Shown in pieces: positions 26,833 through 36,338 of a stretch of DNA of 64,000 bases. The stretch's first letter is position 1. Each line of letters opens with the position of its first letter. This stretch comes from Bacteroidota bacterium. Lineage in GTDB: Bacteria > Bacteroidota > Bacteroidia > J057 > JADKCL01. The stretch spans positions 372,001 through 436,000 of the forward strand of contig JADKCL010000001.1 of assembly GCA_016718825.1 (NCBI GenBank). Reading direction: 5' to 3'. The translations under genes were made by a program, and so were the position numbers. The notes beneath the pieces are model-generated. The model had not been told where the DNA came from and made no database searches. It saw nothing but the letters and a program-made list of their open reading frames with translations.

Positions 26833-28164
26833 TCATTGCCGATTCTGCTGCACATTTCCACGCCGAAACCAGAAAAACAAGGCCAATCCGACACCAAACA
26901 AGGCAGCCGCAGCGCTTGCAAGCTCCACTTTTGCCGCGAGGCCATTCAGCACAAAGACGCCGGAGATCACCACGTAAACCAAGGGCGTAATGGGATATCC
27001 CGGAACCTTAAATCCTTCGAATTTCCGACCTGCTTTTTTGTCGCGCCAACGGAAAATGTACACCGCCGCTGCAGCCATCACCAAAAACACCGCCTCGGTA
27101 TAGGTCACGTAGTCCACGAGGTTGCCAAACGTGCCCCAAAGAAACAGCAAAATGATGGCCCAGCCGCTTTGGACCCCGATGGCAAATGCCGGGGTTCCCG
27201 TCTTCGGATGAATCTTGGCCAGGGCCGGAAAGAAGATTCCATCCGCTGCCATCGCGAAATAGATGCGCGGTGCACTCATCGTGTAGATCAAAATCGATCC
27301 CGCGACGGAAATACAAACCAATCCAGCGAGCAATTTTCCACCGACTTCGCCAAACACGACGGTCATCATGTCTGCCGCCACGCCCTTGGAGGCGATGATG
27401 TCTTGCAGCGGCAAAGCCCGCAAATAGGCCCAATTGACCATGACGTAGGCCGCCATCACGCCCAATACGCCCAGGAGCATGGCACCGCCCATACGCTTTC
27501 GTGCATCGCCCATTTCTCCGGAAAGGTAGGTCAAGTGATGCCATCCGCCATACGACCAGTACACCCCGACCAATCCCAACAACATCGGACTCAGCGAATC
27601 CCAGCCCAATTCGGGCCAGGACCAATCGACTGCCACGGGCGTACGCACGAAGGCCAATCCGGCGACAATCAGGCCGACAATCCCCATCACTTTTAATGCG
27701 GTTACCAAACCCGCAATCTGCCTTCCCAAGCTGAATCCGCCGATATTGACGGCCGTGCAGGCCACGATCAGCCCTACGGCCACCATTTTCTGCGCCGCAT
27801 CCTCCATCGGGAAAAACACGCTCAGAAAACTTGAAAATACCAGCCCCAAGCCGGCAATCGCCCCGCTCGTGACGGCCATGAGCACCACCCAGCCAAATAA
27901 AAATGCCGCCAAACTGCCGTAGGCTTCTTTCAGGTACACATACACACCGCCCGCCTGCGGAAACCGCGCGGCCAATTCGCCGTAACTCAAAGCCCCCGAC
28001 AAGGTGATCAATCCGCCGAGAATCCAGACGGGAAGCAACATGCCGGCATGGGGGATCGCCTTGGCAACGCCCGTAGGATTGATAAATATCCCCGAACCGA
28101 TACAACTGCCCATGACGAGCAGCACCAGCAGGTAAAAACGTGTTTGTTTCGGGGATCCGGACAT
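26833..28164 (-). CDS. Amino acid permease (APC superfamily)
   Basis: A 443-residue, 12-span transporter. The first helix carries the APC glycine motif GSCIGSGIFINPTGVAK; SGALSYGELAARFPQAGG marks helix 2-3 and the AYGSLAAFLFGW region follows. Later spans include VYWSYGGWHHLTYLSGEM (helix 6) and PRIYFAMAADGIFFPALAKI (helix 8). This pattern is closest to the LAT/SteT group of amino-acid exchangers. I chose the ATG at 28164; the frame continues to 28281 with no helix. It stands alone after a non-coding stretch with a short stem (28201-28228). The substrate is not identified. Confidence 0.9.
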   Translation of the reverse strand: MSGSPKQTRFYLLVLLVMGSCIGSGIFINPTGVAKAIPHAGMLLPVWILGGLITLSGALSYGELAARFPQAGGVYVYLKEAYGSLAAFLFGWVVLMAVTSGAIAGLGLVFSSFLSVFFPMEDAAQKMVAVGLIVACTAVNIGGFSLGRQIAGLVTALKVMGIVGLIVAGLAFVRTPVAVDWSWPELGWDSLSPMLLGLVGVYWSYGGWHHLTYLSGEMGDARKRMGGAMLLGVLGVMAAYVMVNWAYLRALPLQDIIASKGVAADMMTVVFGEVGGKLLAGLVCISVAGSILIYTMSAPRIYFAMAADGIFFPALAKIHPKTGTPAFAIGVQSGWAIILLFLWGTFGNLVDYVTYTEAVFLVMAAAAVYIFRWRDKKAGRKFEGFKVPGYPITPLVYVVISGVFVLNGLAAKVELASAAAALFGVGLALFFWFRRGNVQQNRQ

Positions 28165-28320
28165 CTCTACTTTTCGGAAGTTTTCTAATCGCAACGCAAC
28201 ACCGCCCTCGACGACTGCCAAGGGCGGTACAAAATCCGAAAAAACTTTTGATTTCCGCAGGAATCCCGAGACGGTCCTCAATGGAAACGTCCTTGGATGG
28301 AAGAACTTCCGCCCAAAATA

Positions 28321-30095
28321 CTATTGAACGACCAAGCGCGCAGTCTTGGCCAATCCGTCATCGGTGACGCGCACGAGGTAATTTCCTTGCGCAAGTTCCT
28401 CGATTTCAAGCTCATAGCCTGCGCCAGAAACTTGTGTCCGAACCGAGGCCACACGTCCCAGCAAGTCCACAACCTCGACCGTGGCATCCTCCAGGAATTG
28501 ACCAAAGACCAATTTCACGCGACCATTCGCTGGATTGGGTTGCAAGCGCAAGGTCCATGGCGTAAGGCCTTCCTCGGCGGCGATCGGCACCACAATCGCA
28601 TAACGGAGGAGCAAAATCGTAGCGGGCGGCAGAATGAATTCCCCATTTCCATTGCGGGAAACCGGGGCCGTCAAAATATCCTCCGCGACTTGATTGGCTG
28701 CATACAAGAGCGTAGAATCGACCAAGGTATAGCCACTGAGGCCATTCACGGCATAGTTGAGGGTATTGACCGTGTCGCGGTTGATGGCCACGAGGCAAAC
28801 CGTATCCTTGGCTGCATTGGCAAAGGCGGAAGCTCGCAATGAATACGGAACGCCATCGAATGCCGGCGGCGAGGTAGTCACCACATCGACGACATTGGGC
28901 AGAAAATAGGGCGTGAGGATCTTGTACATCTCCGCGACCGGCATGACGGTGTAGTTGCCCGGCGAATTTAACCTGACGGGTCTCCAAACAGCTTGGACGT
29001 TGCCAAAGGTCCAGTGGTTGGCGCGCTCGATCTCGTCGAGCTGACTCAACAGCAACAGGGCATCGGTGGTAAAGGAGGCACCTTTCCAGGCCATGGCCGA
29101 TTGGATGTTGGGGGCGTTTACATTGGTAATCGCATGGCTAAAATCTCCAAGGATGACTTTCAGCCCGACCACGCGGGCGGAATCCAAAAGACTTTTTAAT
29201 TGGTTTTCGACGGCGGTCAAGTTGGTGCCGGGTTGAAAAAAGTGGGGCGAAACGCCGTAGATGGGCACCTGTTGCCGCACGAGGCGCCGCGACATCTTGT
29301 TCCAGGCCGAGTTGGCAGCCCCCAATGTCGGCAAGGTGATATGAATGGAAGGGTCACGTGCGATCATGCTGTCCACAATCGGCTTGACCAGTTGCCAGTA
29401 GCCCGCCGTGTCTTGGTTAAATTCGTTGTCGGTCCAAGGCTCGTTGCCGATGTTCCATGTGCGGATGCCATAAGGCGCGTAGTGGCCGTTGGAGTCGCGC
29501 TTGGCCGCCCAGTCGATGCCGCCTCCCCAATTGGTGCCGTCGGCCGGACCGTTGGCATACTCCACCCAATCGGCTGCAGATTTGGCTGGAAAGGGAATGC
29601 GCTGACGGTTTTGCTCGACCGAATCGTAGGTCACCAACGTGTCGTAGATGCCGACCATGATCTGCACGTCTTCGCCCGTCAAGCCCTTGCCTTCGACATA
29701 GGCCATGAACTCGTCAAAGCCAAAATCCATCGGCTGCGTCGGACCCAATGGTCCCAAGATGTTTTGATTGGGCCGTGGTCCTGGACCGATCGCCTTTTGC
29801 CATTGAAAACCGACCATCATCGCATTTCCGGGTAGCGGATGCCATTGATCGGGAAGTCAGCAAATTTTGTGTCGAGGTCGGAAAGCAGGTTCCCGGCAGT
29901 GTCAAAATAGCCGACCGGGTCAGTAGTTCCCATCATTCCTGTGCGGCCATCGAAGGTCACGCCCAGCAAAGCTTTCGCATGTCGTTGATGCACCACCGCC
30001 GTGTCCACCGTCGAAATGGCGTTTTGTGCGGCGAGTTGGAAGGAAAAAAATGCAAGCAGGAGCAAGAAAAATGTCTTTTGAATCGTGTACATCAT
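28321..30095 (-). CDS. Alpha-L-arabinofuranosidase-like glycoside hydrolase with T9SS tail (frameshift near 29828-29832)
   Basis: The N-terminal part begins with the signal TFFLLLLAFFSFQLAAQ and has NGIRYP; the frame breaks in a CCC run near 29828-29832. The corrected protein continues as GNAMMVGFQWQKAIGPG. This joins to the family pattern 'IRYPGG...W..AIGP' of GH51-like enzymes. The body has a TIM-barrel with TWNIGNEPWTDNEF, where the Glu after Asn is the usual acid/base residue, and PIYGVSPHFF. The C-terminus is a T9SS sorting domain (LQPNPANGRVKLVFG, VVDLLGRVASVRT, AQGNYLVRVTDDG). About 591 residues in total. It should act on arabinose-containing glycans outside the cell. The nucleophile could not be assigned. 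Confidence 0.75.
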
Positions 30096-30264
30096 GGGAT
30101 GACCAAAGTTTTTGCAAGAAGATCTGCGCCTGATTCCCGGGAACAGGCAAATTCAATTTCAGCAACAACCAATTTTGTTGCTCGGGATTCTTAGAATTCG
30201 GTTGATTTCATTATTCCCCTGTTTTGTTCGTTTATTTGAAGCTGCGGAAACACCCGCAAAACGC

Positions 30265-31650
30265 ATGGCCCAAATTTCAATTGCAACGTTTTCCCGCCGC
30301 CTTCCGGACCTTGGCTTGGTCGTGGCGGGGACGGTTTTGCTGTGTTTGGCTGCGTTTTGGAACGGTTTTCCGCTGGTCTATTCCGATACGGGCGCTTATC
30401 TGGCGTCGGCATTCGAAGGGAAAGTTCCGCTTGCAAGACCGATTGGTTATGGCTTGTTCATAAGGTACACCGCGCTGGGCGGGAACATTTGGCTGCCGCT
30501 GATCGCCCAATCGCTCCTCTTTTCCTGGTTGCTGCTGCGCACGGTTCGGGTTCTGTTGCCTTCGAATGCGCGACTGGGTTATGCGGTTGCCTTGACCGTC
30601 ATCGTCGGACTGACCGGCATGGGTTGGTATGCCAGCCAATTGATGCCCGACGTGTTTGTTGGCTTGGTCGTTTTGGGATTTTTTCTCCTGCTGTTTGATC
30701 GCGAATTGGGCCTTGCCGGCAAGTTGGCGGTTGCATTTTCCCTGTTTCTGTTTTGCTTCAGCCATTACAGCCACGCGGCCTTGCTGCTCGGTCTCGTTGG
30801 AGCGATTACAACATGGGCCTTCGTGCAAAAACTGCGCAAACGAAAAATGCCTTTCGGATTTGGAAGCATCGTCTGGGCATTGCTGCCAGCCGCATTCGCA
30901 GTCCTCTCCTTTTATTATGTGAATTACAACAACGGCTTTGGTTGGCGGATGACGCGTTCCTCGCATATTTTCACCATGGCCCGCCTCTCGGAAACAGGAT
31001 TGTTGCGTGACTATTTGCACGAAACCTGTGCGGAAAAACAATGGCCGCTTTGTCCCTACGCAGATTCGCTACCCGCCACTGCCGCCGAATTCATCTGGGA
31101 AGACGATTCGCCCTTCAAAAAAACAGGCTATTGGGAAAATTCACGAGAAGGCTACGATTCCTTGTTGAATGACTTCTTCAGCCGGGGAAAGTACCTCAAG
31201 GGCTATGCAAAGGAGGCCACCAAAGCCGGCTATGCCCAAATGTTTGCCCTTTCCGTCGGCGAAGGAATCACACCCTACAACGAATCCAGTTCTCCCTACA
31301 AGTTTTTTGAACGAGCCAAGCCCGAGGATGTGCCCGCCTATCTCGCTTCGAAGCAATTTGAGCGGGAATTTTCCTTCGAATGGGAAATCAAAGCGCTTTG
31401 GGCAACGATGATTTTGTCTTTGCTGGTCATTCTGGGAATTCTGATCCTCAAAGGCCGCGCCATCTCAGCCAATTTGATCTGGTTTGCTGCCATTTCCTGC
31501 TTGAGTTATGCGGCGAATGCAGTTTTGACCGGCGCCTTGGCCAATGTCTATTCACGTCTCCAATCCCGGATCGCCTGGCTGATTCCTTTGGTGGCTTGTA
31601 TGCTGATCGTTTCGCTCCTTCGAAAACCGCAAAAATCAAGTCAGAACTGA
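30265..31650 (+). CDS. Multispan membrane protein of unknown function
   Basis: 461 residues with about eight to ten hydrophobic segments (LGLVVAGTVLLCLAAFWNGF, IVGLTGMGWYASQLMPDVFV, LPAAFAVLSFYYVNYNNGFG, WATMILSLLVILGILILK). The first loop holds PLVYSDTGAYL, and a large soluble loop in the middle has SLPATAAEFIWEDDSPF and KGYAKEATKAGYAQ. The layout (a short first loop with an acidic residue and a long loop later) is like GT-C type glycosyltransferases, but I see no sure DD/DE catalytic pair. I chose the ATG at 30265 over the in-frame extension to 30112, which is not hydrophobic in the expected way. It is divergent from the arabinofuranosidase gene. Confidence 0.7.
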   Translation: MAQISIATFSRRLPDLGLVVAGTVLLCLAAFWNGFPLVYSDTGAYLASAFEGKVPLARPIGYGLFIRYTALGGNIWLPLIAQSLLFSWLLLRTVRVLLPSNARLGYAVALTVIVGLTGMGWYASQLMPDVFVGLVVLGFFLLLFDRELGLAGKLAVAFSLFLFCFSHYSHAALLLGLVGAITTWAFVQKLRKRKMPFGFGSIVWALLPAAFAVLSFYYVNYNNGFGWRMTRSSHIFTMARLSETGLLRDYLHETCAEKQWPLCPYADSLPATAAEFIWEDDSPFKKTGYWENSREGYDSLLNDFFSRGKYLKGYAKEATKAGYAQMFALSVGEGITPYNESSSPYKFFERAKPEDVPAYLASKQFEREFSFEWEIKALWATMILSLLVILGILILKGRAISANLIWFAAISCLSYAANAVLTGALANVYSRLQSRIAWLIPLVACMLIVSLLRKPQKSSQN

Positions 31651-31682
31651 CCTTTCTGCGGGTCCTCGACCTAAAACATTCC

Positions 31683-32138
31683 TCAATCCCCGCTCACCAA
31701 TCCAAATCCATCGCCTTTGCGTTTGACCCTGTACACCGCTTTTCCCTCAGCAATCACTTCTCCCGTGGATTCGTGAAAAGCCTTCATGCGCGTCACGATG
31801 ATCGCGCTGCCGCTGCGCACGATTTCGCCTTCGGCAATCACGTTGTCGGGTTTGGCCGGTTCCAAATAATCCACCCGGATGTCGATCGAAGAGATCATGT
31901 CGTCAGGGCCGGTAAGTGTGGTGATGGCAGCGGCACCGCCCGCTGAGTCCAAAAGACAGGCGATAATGCCGCCGTGCATCCGGTTGCTCCGCGGATCGCC
32001 CTCCAATTCGGGGCGGTAAGGCAGGTACAACTGCGCCCAACCCGGCTTGACGTCGCGCAGGCTGATGCCGAGGAACTTGTGAACGGGGATCATCTCATCG
32101 ATGACCTGCGCCATGATTTTTTTCAGGTGTTCTTCCAT
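31683..32138 (-). CDS. PaaI-family hotdog thioesterase
   Basis: A 151-residue hotdog protein. The active-site helix reads NRMHGGIIACLLDSAGGAAA, the PaaI pattern 'HGG--A-L-D'. It is preceded by KPGWAQLYLPYRPELEGDP and followed by DIRVDYLEPAK. It should cleave an acyl- or aryl-CoA in the cytosol. The ATG at 32138 lies 44 bases inside the M20 gene, which is unusually deep; one of the two ends may be wrong. It is convergent with the membrane-protein gene, 32 bases away. Confidence 0.88.
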   Translation of the reverse strand: MEEHLKKIMAQVIDEMIPVHKFLGISLRDVKPGWAQLYLPYRPELEGDPRSNRMHGGIIACLLDSAGGAAAITTLTGPDDMISSIDIRVDYLEPAKPDNVIAEGEIVRSGSAIIVTRMKAFHESTGEVIAEGKAVYRVKRKGDGFGLVSGD

Positions 32139-33555
32139 GCAAGGGCAGGGTTTGAAAAAGTAACATGTAAAAGGCAAGCATGTCTTCGCAGGCTGCCACC
32201 GAAATCCGTTCGTTGGTGTTGTGAATGCGCCCGCCCTCGTCTTTGTGCACACAAAACGGGGAAAACCGGAAGAGATTTTCGCTCAAGGGGATGAAGTGTT
32301 TGCTGTCCGTGCCCGCGGGCATGAGCGCGGGCGACAAAATTGCCGTCGGATAGATATCGGTGATCGTTTCGCCGAGCATGGCAAACTCTTGACTTTGGTG
32401 ACTCGTGACCGGCGAGGGCTCGGTCGGATCCTCCATCACGGTGATTTCGACGCCGGGATCGTTGATCGTCTTACGGATATGCTCCACCACGGAGGCGATG
32501 CTGTCGCCGGGCATGATGCGCACATTCAAAACCACCGTCGCCTCCTTGGGCAAAACATTCGATTTGAGTCCGCCGTTGATGATCGTCGGCGAAATTTTGG
32601 TGCGGATGATGGCATCGGTCAGTGGATCCTTGGCAAGCGCATGAAGAATCTGCTTGCGCAGCAAGCGGGCATTCTTCATGGCAAACTGCGTTTTTTTGTC
32701 CATCAACGGCGACACGTTGCGCAGGCTTTCCATGACCAAGGGCAACAGCCGCTCTTCCATCGGATTTTTTGCCAACCGGTCCAAGGCCATGGCGAGTTTG
32801 CCGATCACGGTCTCAAACGGCGGCGTCGCCGAATGCCCGCCATTTCCCAGAACTTTGAGTTGGATGTTGGCATGGCCTTTTTCGGCCATTGCGACCAAGG
32901 CGATCGGTGGATCCGTTTCTTTGAATGCCCCTTTGATCACGCCCAATCCCTCGTCGAGCACCCAGTCCAGCCGGATGTTCTCTGCCCCTAACCGACGCGC
33001 AATCCGGGAGGCACCTTGATTGCCGCCCACTTCTTCGTCATGTCCAAAGGCAAAGTAAATTGTCGACTCGGGCCGAAATCCCGCAGCGATCAGCCGCTCG
33101 GCAGCCTCCAATTGGCAGACGATGAGACTTTTTGTATCAAGTGCGCCGCGTCCCCAGATATAGCCGTCGGCAATTTCGCCCGAAAATGGCGGGTAGGTCC
33201 AGCCTTCGCCGTTTTCGCTCTCGACGGGGACCACATCTTGGTGGGCATAAAACATGACAGGAAGATTTTCCGGCTTGCGGCCTTCCCAACGAAACAAGAG
33301 GGAATGGCCCCCGATCACCTCGGGTTTGCATTCGGCGTTGACCTTTGGAAATGCTACACGCAAGAAATTGGCCAGCGCATCAAAGGCTTTCCAATCTGTT
33401 TTCAGGGAATCGGTATAGGAAATCGTCGGAAATCGCAGTGAAATCGCGATTTTTTCGTGAAGGGCAAGGCTGTCTTCACCGCCGGCACGCAAGAAAAGGG
33501 GGGCAAAAGCAAGCACCACGGCAAGGGTTGCCGTCCAATGCCTAGCCTTCCACAT
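32095..33555 (-). CDS. M20-family metallopeptidase (PM20D1/CPG2-like), secreted
   Basis: 486 residues with an N-terminal hydrophobic segment (WTATLAVVLAFAPLFLRAG), so probably exported. The M20 zinc ligands are visible: His in VMFYAHQDVVPV, bridging Asp in WGRGALDTKS, the Glu pair in FGHDEEVGG, Asp in WVLDEGLG and a final His in GTDSKHFIPL. The dimerisation domain lies in the middle (KGHANIQLKVLGNGGHSATP). It resembles N-acyl-amino-acid hydrolases and carboxypeptidases. The C-terminal end overlaps the thioesterase start by 44 bases. Its ATG overlaps the stop of the upstream gene at 33542 by 14 bases. Confidence 0.9.
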   Translation of the reverse strand: MWKARHWTATLAVVLAFAPLFLRAGGEDSLALHEKIAISLRFPTISYTDSLKTDWKAFDALANFLRVAFPKVNAECKPEVIGGHSLLFRWEGRKPENLPVMFYAHQDVVPVESENGEGWTYPPFSGEIADGYIWGRGALDTKSLIVCQLEAAERLIAAGFRPESTIYFAFGHDEEVGGNQGASRIARRLGAENIRLDWVLDEGLGVIKGAFKETDPPIALVAMAEKGHANIQLKVLGNGGHSATPPFETVIGKLAMALDRLAKNPMEERLLPLVMESLRNVSPLMDKKTQFAMKNARLLRKQILHALAKDPLTDAIIRTKISPTIINGGLKSNVLPKEATVVLNVRIMPGDSIASVVEHIRKTINDPGVEITVMEDPTEPSPVTSHQSQEFAMLGETITDIYPTAILSPALMPAGTDSKHFIPLSENLFRFSPFCVHKDEGGRIHNTNERISVAACEDMLAFYMLLFQTLPLHGRTPEKNHGAGHR

Positions 33556-34450
33556 GATAAGATTTGAGTTCCAGGCAGACTTCGCCCTTTTCGTATTTCA
33601 CCAATCCAACGCCCTTTGCAAAGTACTGATACTGAACTTCAGTGGTCATCGTCTCCTCGTTGACGTGGTAACTTTCGACCCTGATTTTCATACAATCCTT
33701 GAATGTGCCAGCCGGTACCACCACATCTACCTTTTGCTCGGTGGTGAAAACGGAAAAATGGTTTCCAGCCTTCCAAATCGCATAAAGCACATCTCCAGGC
33801 TGACTTGCATTGTTGTAAATCAGCTGAAACGAGCGCGGATTGTCAGGATCGACCGAATGCAATTCCCTTTCGTTTCCGGCAATGACGGTCGACAAAAACG
33901 ACTTGTCTTTGCAGAAATAAGTGCTGTCCAGCGCTTCGTTGTAGTAGGAGCCGCTGATTTCCGGATTTTCGAGGAAGTAATAATCCAGGCCATTGACCTC
34001 GATTTTGCGCACGTTGTAGCGGTAGGTATCGTGCTTGGTTCCACTGGATTTGTATTCGTAGGCGGAACCCTCGACGAGTGGAAAATGGTCGTCTTTCAGC
34101 GATGGCGCGGCTTCGGAATTGGCAGGATTGGGTTTGCGGCGACCGTTGGTGGCTTCGTAGTACTCTACTTCGGACTTTTTGCCATCGTTGCGGTCAAAAG
34201 CTACGGCATAAAGAAAGCCACGGGAGGCGTGCATGGCCAAAGTTGCCATGGCGACTGCCATTTCTTCCCAATCTTGCTCGCCAGCGATGGCGTCGATGTC
34301 CAGAAGCATGACACCTTCGCTACGGAAGCTGTCTTGCAGACCCATTGCATCTGCGCCGCTTGCCTCAGATTGATTTTCGGCCATGGCACGCTCAAGGGCA
34401 GCTTGGTCCCTGAATTGAAAAATGCCTTTGTATGTCTGCCTGAAGCCCAT
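33542..34450 (-). CDS. Hypothetical protein, unknown family
   Basis: 302 residues, no signal peptide. The N-terminal third is helical and acidic (ALERAMAENQSEASGADAMG, WEEMAVAMATLAMHASRGF). The C-terminal part carries VVPAGTFKDCMKIRVESY and YFAKGVGLVKYE, a beta-rich motif common in secreted Bacteroidota proteins, here on an apparently cytosolic protein. It also has YYFLENPEISGSYYNEA. Because the start abuts a divergent promoter region, this could be the first gene of an operon with the M20 and PaaI genes. No function is proposed. Confidence 0.65.
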   Translation of the reverse strand: MGFRQTYKGIFQFRDQAALERAMAENQSEASGADAMGLQDSFRSEGVMLLDIDAIAGEQDWEEMAVAMATLAMHASRGFLYAVAFDRNDGKKSEVEYYEATNGRRKPNPANSEAAPSLKDDHFPLVEGSAYEYKSSGTKHDTYRYNVRKIEVNGLDYYFLENPEISGSYYNEALDSTYFCKDKSFLSTVIAGNERELHSVDPDNPRSFQLIYNNASQPGDVLYAIWKAGNHFSVFTTEQKVDVVVPAGTFKDCMKIRVESYHVNEETMTTEVQYQYFAKGVGLVKYEKGEVCLELKSYHVEG

Positions 34451-34658
34451 TCTGATTCAAATTTTACGTTTTTCGCCTCCTGCAAATACCACACGGAAAC
34501 TCGAAGCTAAATTGAGGTATTCATTGGAAAGGTGCAAGCAATTCGAATTGTCAAAGTCGTTAAAAATCGATCTTGCATTCTTGCCTTCTGTTTTACATTT
34601 TCAGGCTTGGATCCATGGGCGCCACGGCCTATGGTATTACACAGATTATGAATGTATT

Positions 34659-35327
34659 ATGATTCGAAACTTGTCCTCCTTTTTCCTGACAATCACCTTG
34701 GTTTGCTTGGGATCCGCCATGCAGAAGACCCCATCTGTACAAACCGTGAGTTATTACATTCTCGGAACAAGTGGCGGTGTCTACAAAAACAACGCAAAAA
34801 TTGACAGTGGTTATGAGGCTTTGGCCATCGCAGCTTCGGGGAATGACTATTTTATCTTGGGCACCGGTGGCGGTGTGTACAAAAACAACGTCAAGATCGC
34901 CTCAGGATATGAGGCTGTAGACATTGCGGCCGATGAGACGGGTTGGTACGTGCTCGGTGTAAGTGGCGGGGTTTACAAAAATGATGCAAAAATCGACTCC
35001 GACTATGAGGGTATCGCCATCGATGCCTATGGGGGTCATTATTATGTGCTCACTGCCGGTGGCAACGTTTACAAGGACGGCGCCAAAATCGACAGTGGAT
35101 ACCAGGGAATCGACATTGCCGTGGATGCTACCGGTTACTACGTGCTGGGAACGAGCGGCGGAGTGTATAAAAACAATGCAAAAATTGACAGCGGCTATGA
35201 AGCCCTTGCCATTGACGCCGCAGATGGACACTATTACATCCTGGGAAGTGGCGGAGGCGTGTACAAAGACAATGCAAAGATTGACAGTGGCTACGAGGGG
35301 ATTGATATTGCCGTAGCAGCGGAATAG
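34659..35327 (+). CDS. Secreted protein built of six ~32-residue tandem repeats
   Basis: 222 residues. The start MIRNLSSFFLTITLVCLG is a signal peptide; the ATG at 34659 was chosen because the frame extends upstream without a signal. The mature protein is six tandem copies with consensus YYVLGTSGGVYKNNAKIDSG followed by YEALAIDA. The copies begin at about 34752 and step about 96 bases. Each copy starts with two aromatic residues and has a GGVYK turn, so this is probably a propeller or beta-solenoid. I do not recognise a named family. It is divergent from the hypothetical gene and isolated. Confidence 0.75.
   Translation: MIRNLSSFFLTITLVCLGSAMQKTPSVQTVSYYILGTSGGVYKNNAKIDSGYEALAIAASGNDYFILGTGGGVYKNNVKIASGYEAVDIAADETGWYVLGVSGGVYKNDAKIDSDYEGIAIDAYGGHYYVLTAGGNVYKDGAKIDSGYQGIDIAVDATGYYVLGTSGGVYKNNAKIDSGYEALAIDAADGHYYILGSGGGVYKDNAKIDSGYEGIDIAVAAE
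34752..35320 (+). repeat. Six tandem ~96-base coding repeats
   Basis: The repeat unit is conserved at both protein and DNA level (repeated GGCGG-GT-TACAAAAACAA and AAAATTGACAGTGG-TATGA blocks). The fourth copy is the most divergent, with NVYKDG in place of GVYKNN. Confidence 0.8.
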
Positions 35328-35387
35328 GACTTTGCCATTCATCCCTGAAGGCTGATCCAAGTATCCTTTTGAGTGGCGAATCCCAGC

Positions 35388-36326
35388 CTATTTGGGTGCG
35401 TCAGCTCCACAATACTGTTTGCGCATCGTTTCGCCTTCGTAGTTGCCGCCGTCGGCAGCGACCTTCAAGTCTGCACAGCCTTTTTCAATTTGCCCTGAAT
35501 TGATCAGGGCCACACCGCGGTAATAGTAAAATGCCGGATTGTCAGGCTGCATCTCGATTGCCCTTGACATCCATACGACACCTTCAGGGGCCTGTCCTGT
35601 ATTGGTGAGAATGATTCCTTTGTAAGCAATGGCTCCCAGGTAAGTTGAATCCAACGACAATGCTTTGTCGATATCTTTGAGCGCGGTGGCATAGTCGCCC
35701 ATGCCGATGTAGGTATACCCCCGGTTCAGGAAGCTCACCTTGTCGTCGGGCATGAGTTCGATGGCTTTGTTGAAGTCACTGATCGCGGTTTTGTTGTCTC
35801 CGAGCTTCGAATTGTAATACCCGCGGTTGGTCCATGCGAAGTGGCTTTTGGGATCTGCCTTGACGGCTTTGTTGAGGTAGTCGAGCGCGAGGAGGTCGTC
35901 GCCCATGTTGCCTTCGTTCACGCCGAGGTAGGCGTAGGACTCCCCGACGTTGTAGCCACATTCGACTGCGTAGAGGAAGTCTGCCTTGGCTGACGGGAAA
36001 ATTCCTTGGATATAATTGGCAAAGCCGCGGTCAAAAGCATAGGAGCCGATCGTGTCGCGGGGCGCATTGGCTTTTTTGGCGATGTCAATGGCTTTGGTGA
36101 AATCGGCCATGCAAAGGTCCCACTTTCCTTGTTGCATCCTGGCGTTCGCGAGCCCGTTCCAGGCGCCGGCATGGGTAGCGTCTTCCTTGACGATGGCTTG
36201 AAAGGCGGCCTCGGCCTCAACGAACTTCTGCTCGGAGAGCAATTGATTGGCCTTGGCCATTTTGTCTTGGCCTGAGCAAGCGCTGAGTGTCGTCAGCATC
36301 AACACAATGGAAAACAGCAGCTTCAT
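35388..36326 (-). CDS. TPR-repeat lipoprotein
   Basis: 312 residues. Signal with lipobox: LLFSIVLMLTTLSAC, lipidated at Cys. The rest is a TPR array of about seven repeats (KFVEAEAAFQAIVKEDATH, HFAWTNRGYYNSKLGD, VSFLNRGYTYIGMGDYATAL, AFYYYRGVALINSGQIEKG), ending in a cysteine-containing tail. It presumably acts as a scaffold at the periplasmic face of a membrane. It follows the lipoprotein gene at 36339-37067 with only 12 bases between, so they probably share an operon. I chose the ATG at 36326; the frame extends 9 bases upstream only through a TTG. Confidence 0.85.
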   Translation of the reverse strand: MKLLFSIVLMLTTLSACSGQDKMAKANQLLSEQKFVEAEAAFQAIVKEDATHAGAWNGLANARMQQGKWDLCMADFTKAIDIAKKANAPRDTIGSYAFDRGFANYIQGIFPSAKADFLYAVECGYNVGESYAYLGVNEGNMGDDLLALDYLNKAVKADPKSHFAWTNRGYYNSKLGDNKTAISDFNKAIELMPDDKVSFLNRGYTYIGMGDYATALKDIDKALSLDSTYLGAIAYKGIILTNTGQAPEGVVWMSRAIEMQPDNPAFYYYRGVALINSGQIEKGCADLKVAADGGNYEGETMRKQYCGADAPK

Positions 36327-36338
36327 ACAGCTCAAATT

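Noticed and set aside
28201..28228. Stem ACCGCCCT ... AGGGCGGT as a terminator.
   Set aside because: No T run follows on either strand; it may be a short chance stem before the permease gene.
30162..30181. Inverted repeat GCAACAA ... TTGTTGC in the divergent promoter region.
   Set aside because: Short, one copy only, not linked to a regulator gene.
34752..35320. Regular repeats that might suggest a CRISPR array.
   Set aside because: The repeats are in frame in a protein gene with a signal peptide, no spacers are seen and the unit is ~96 bases.
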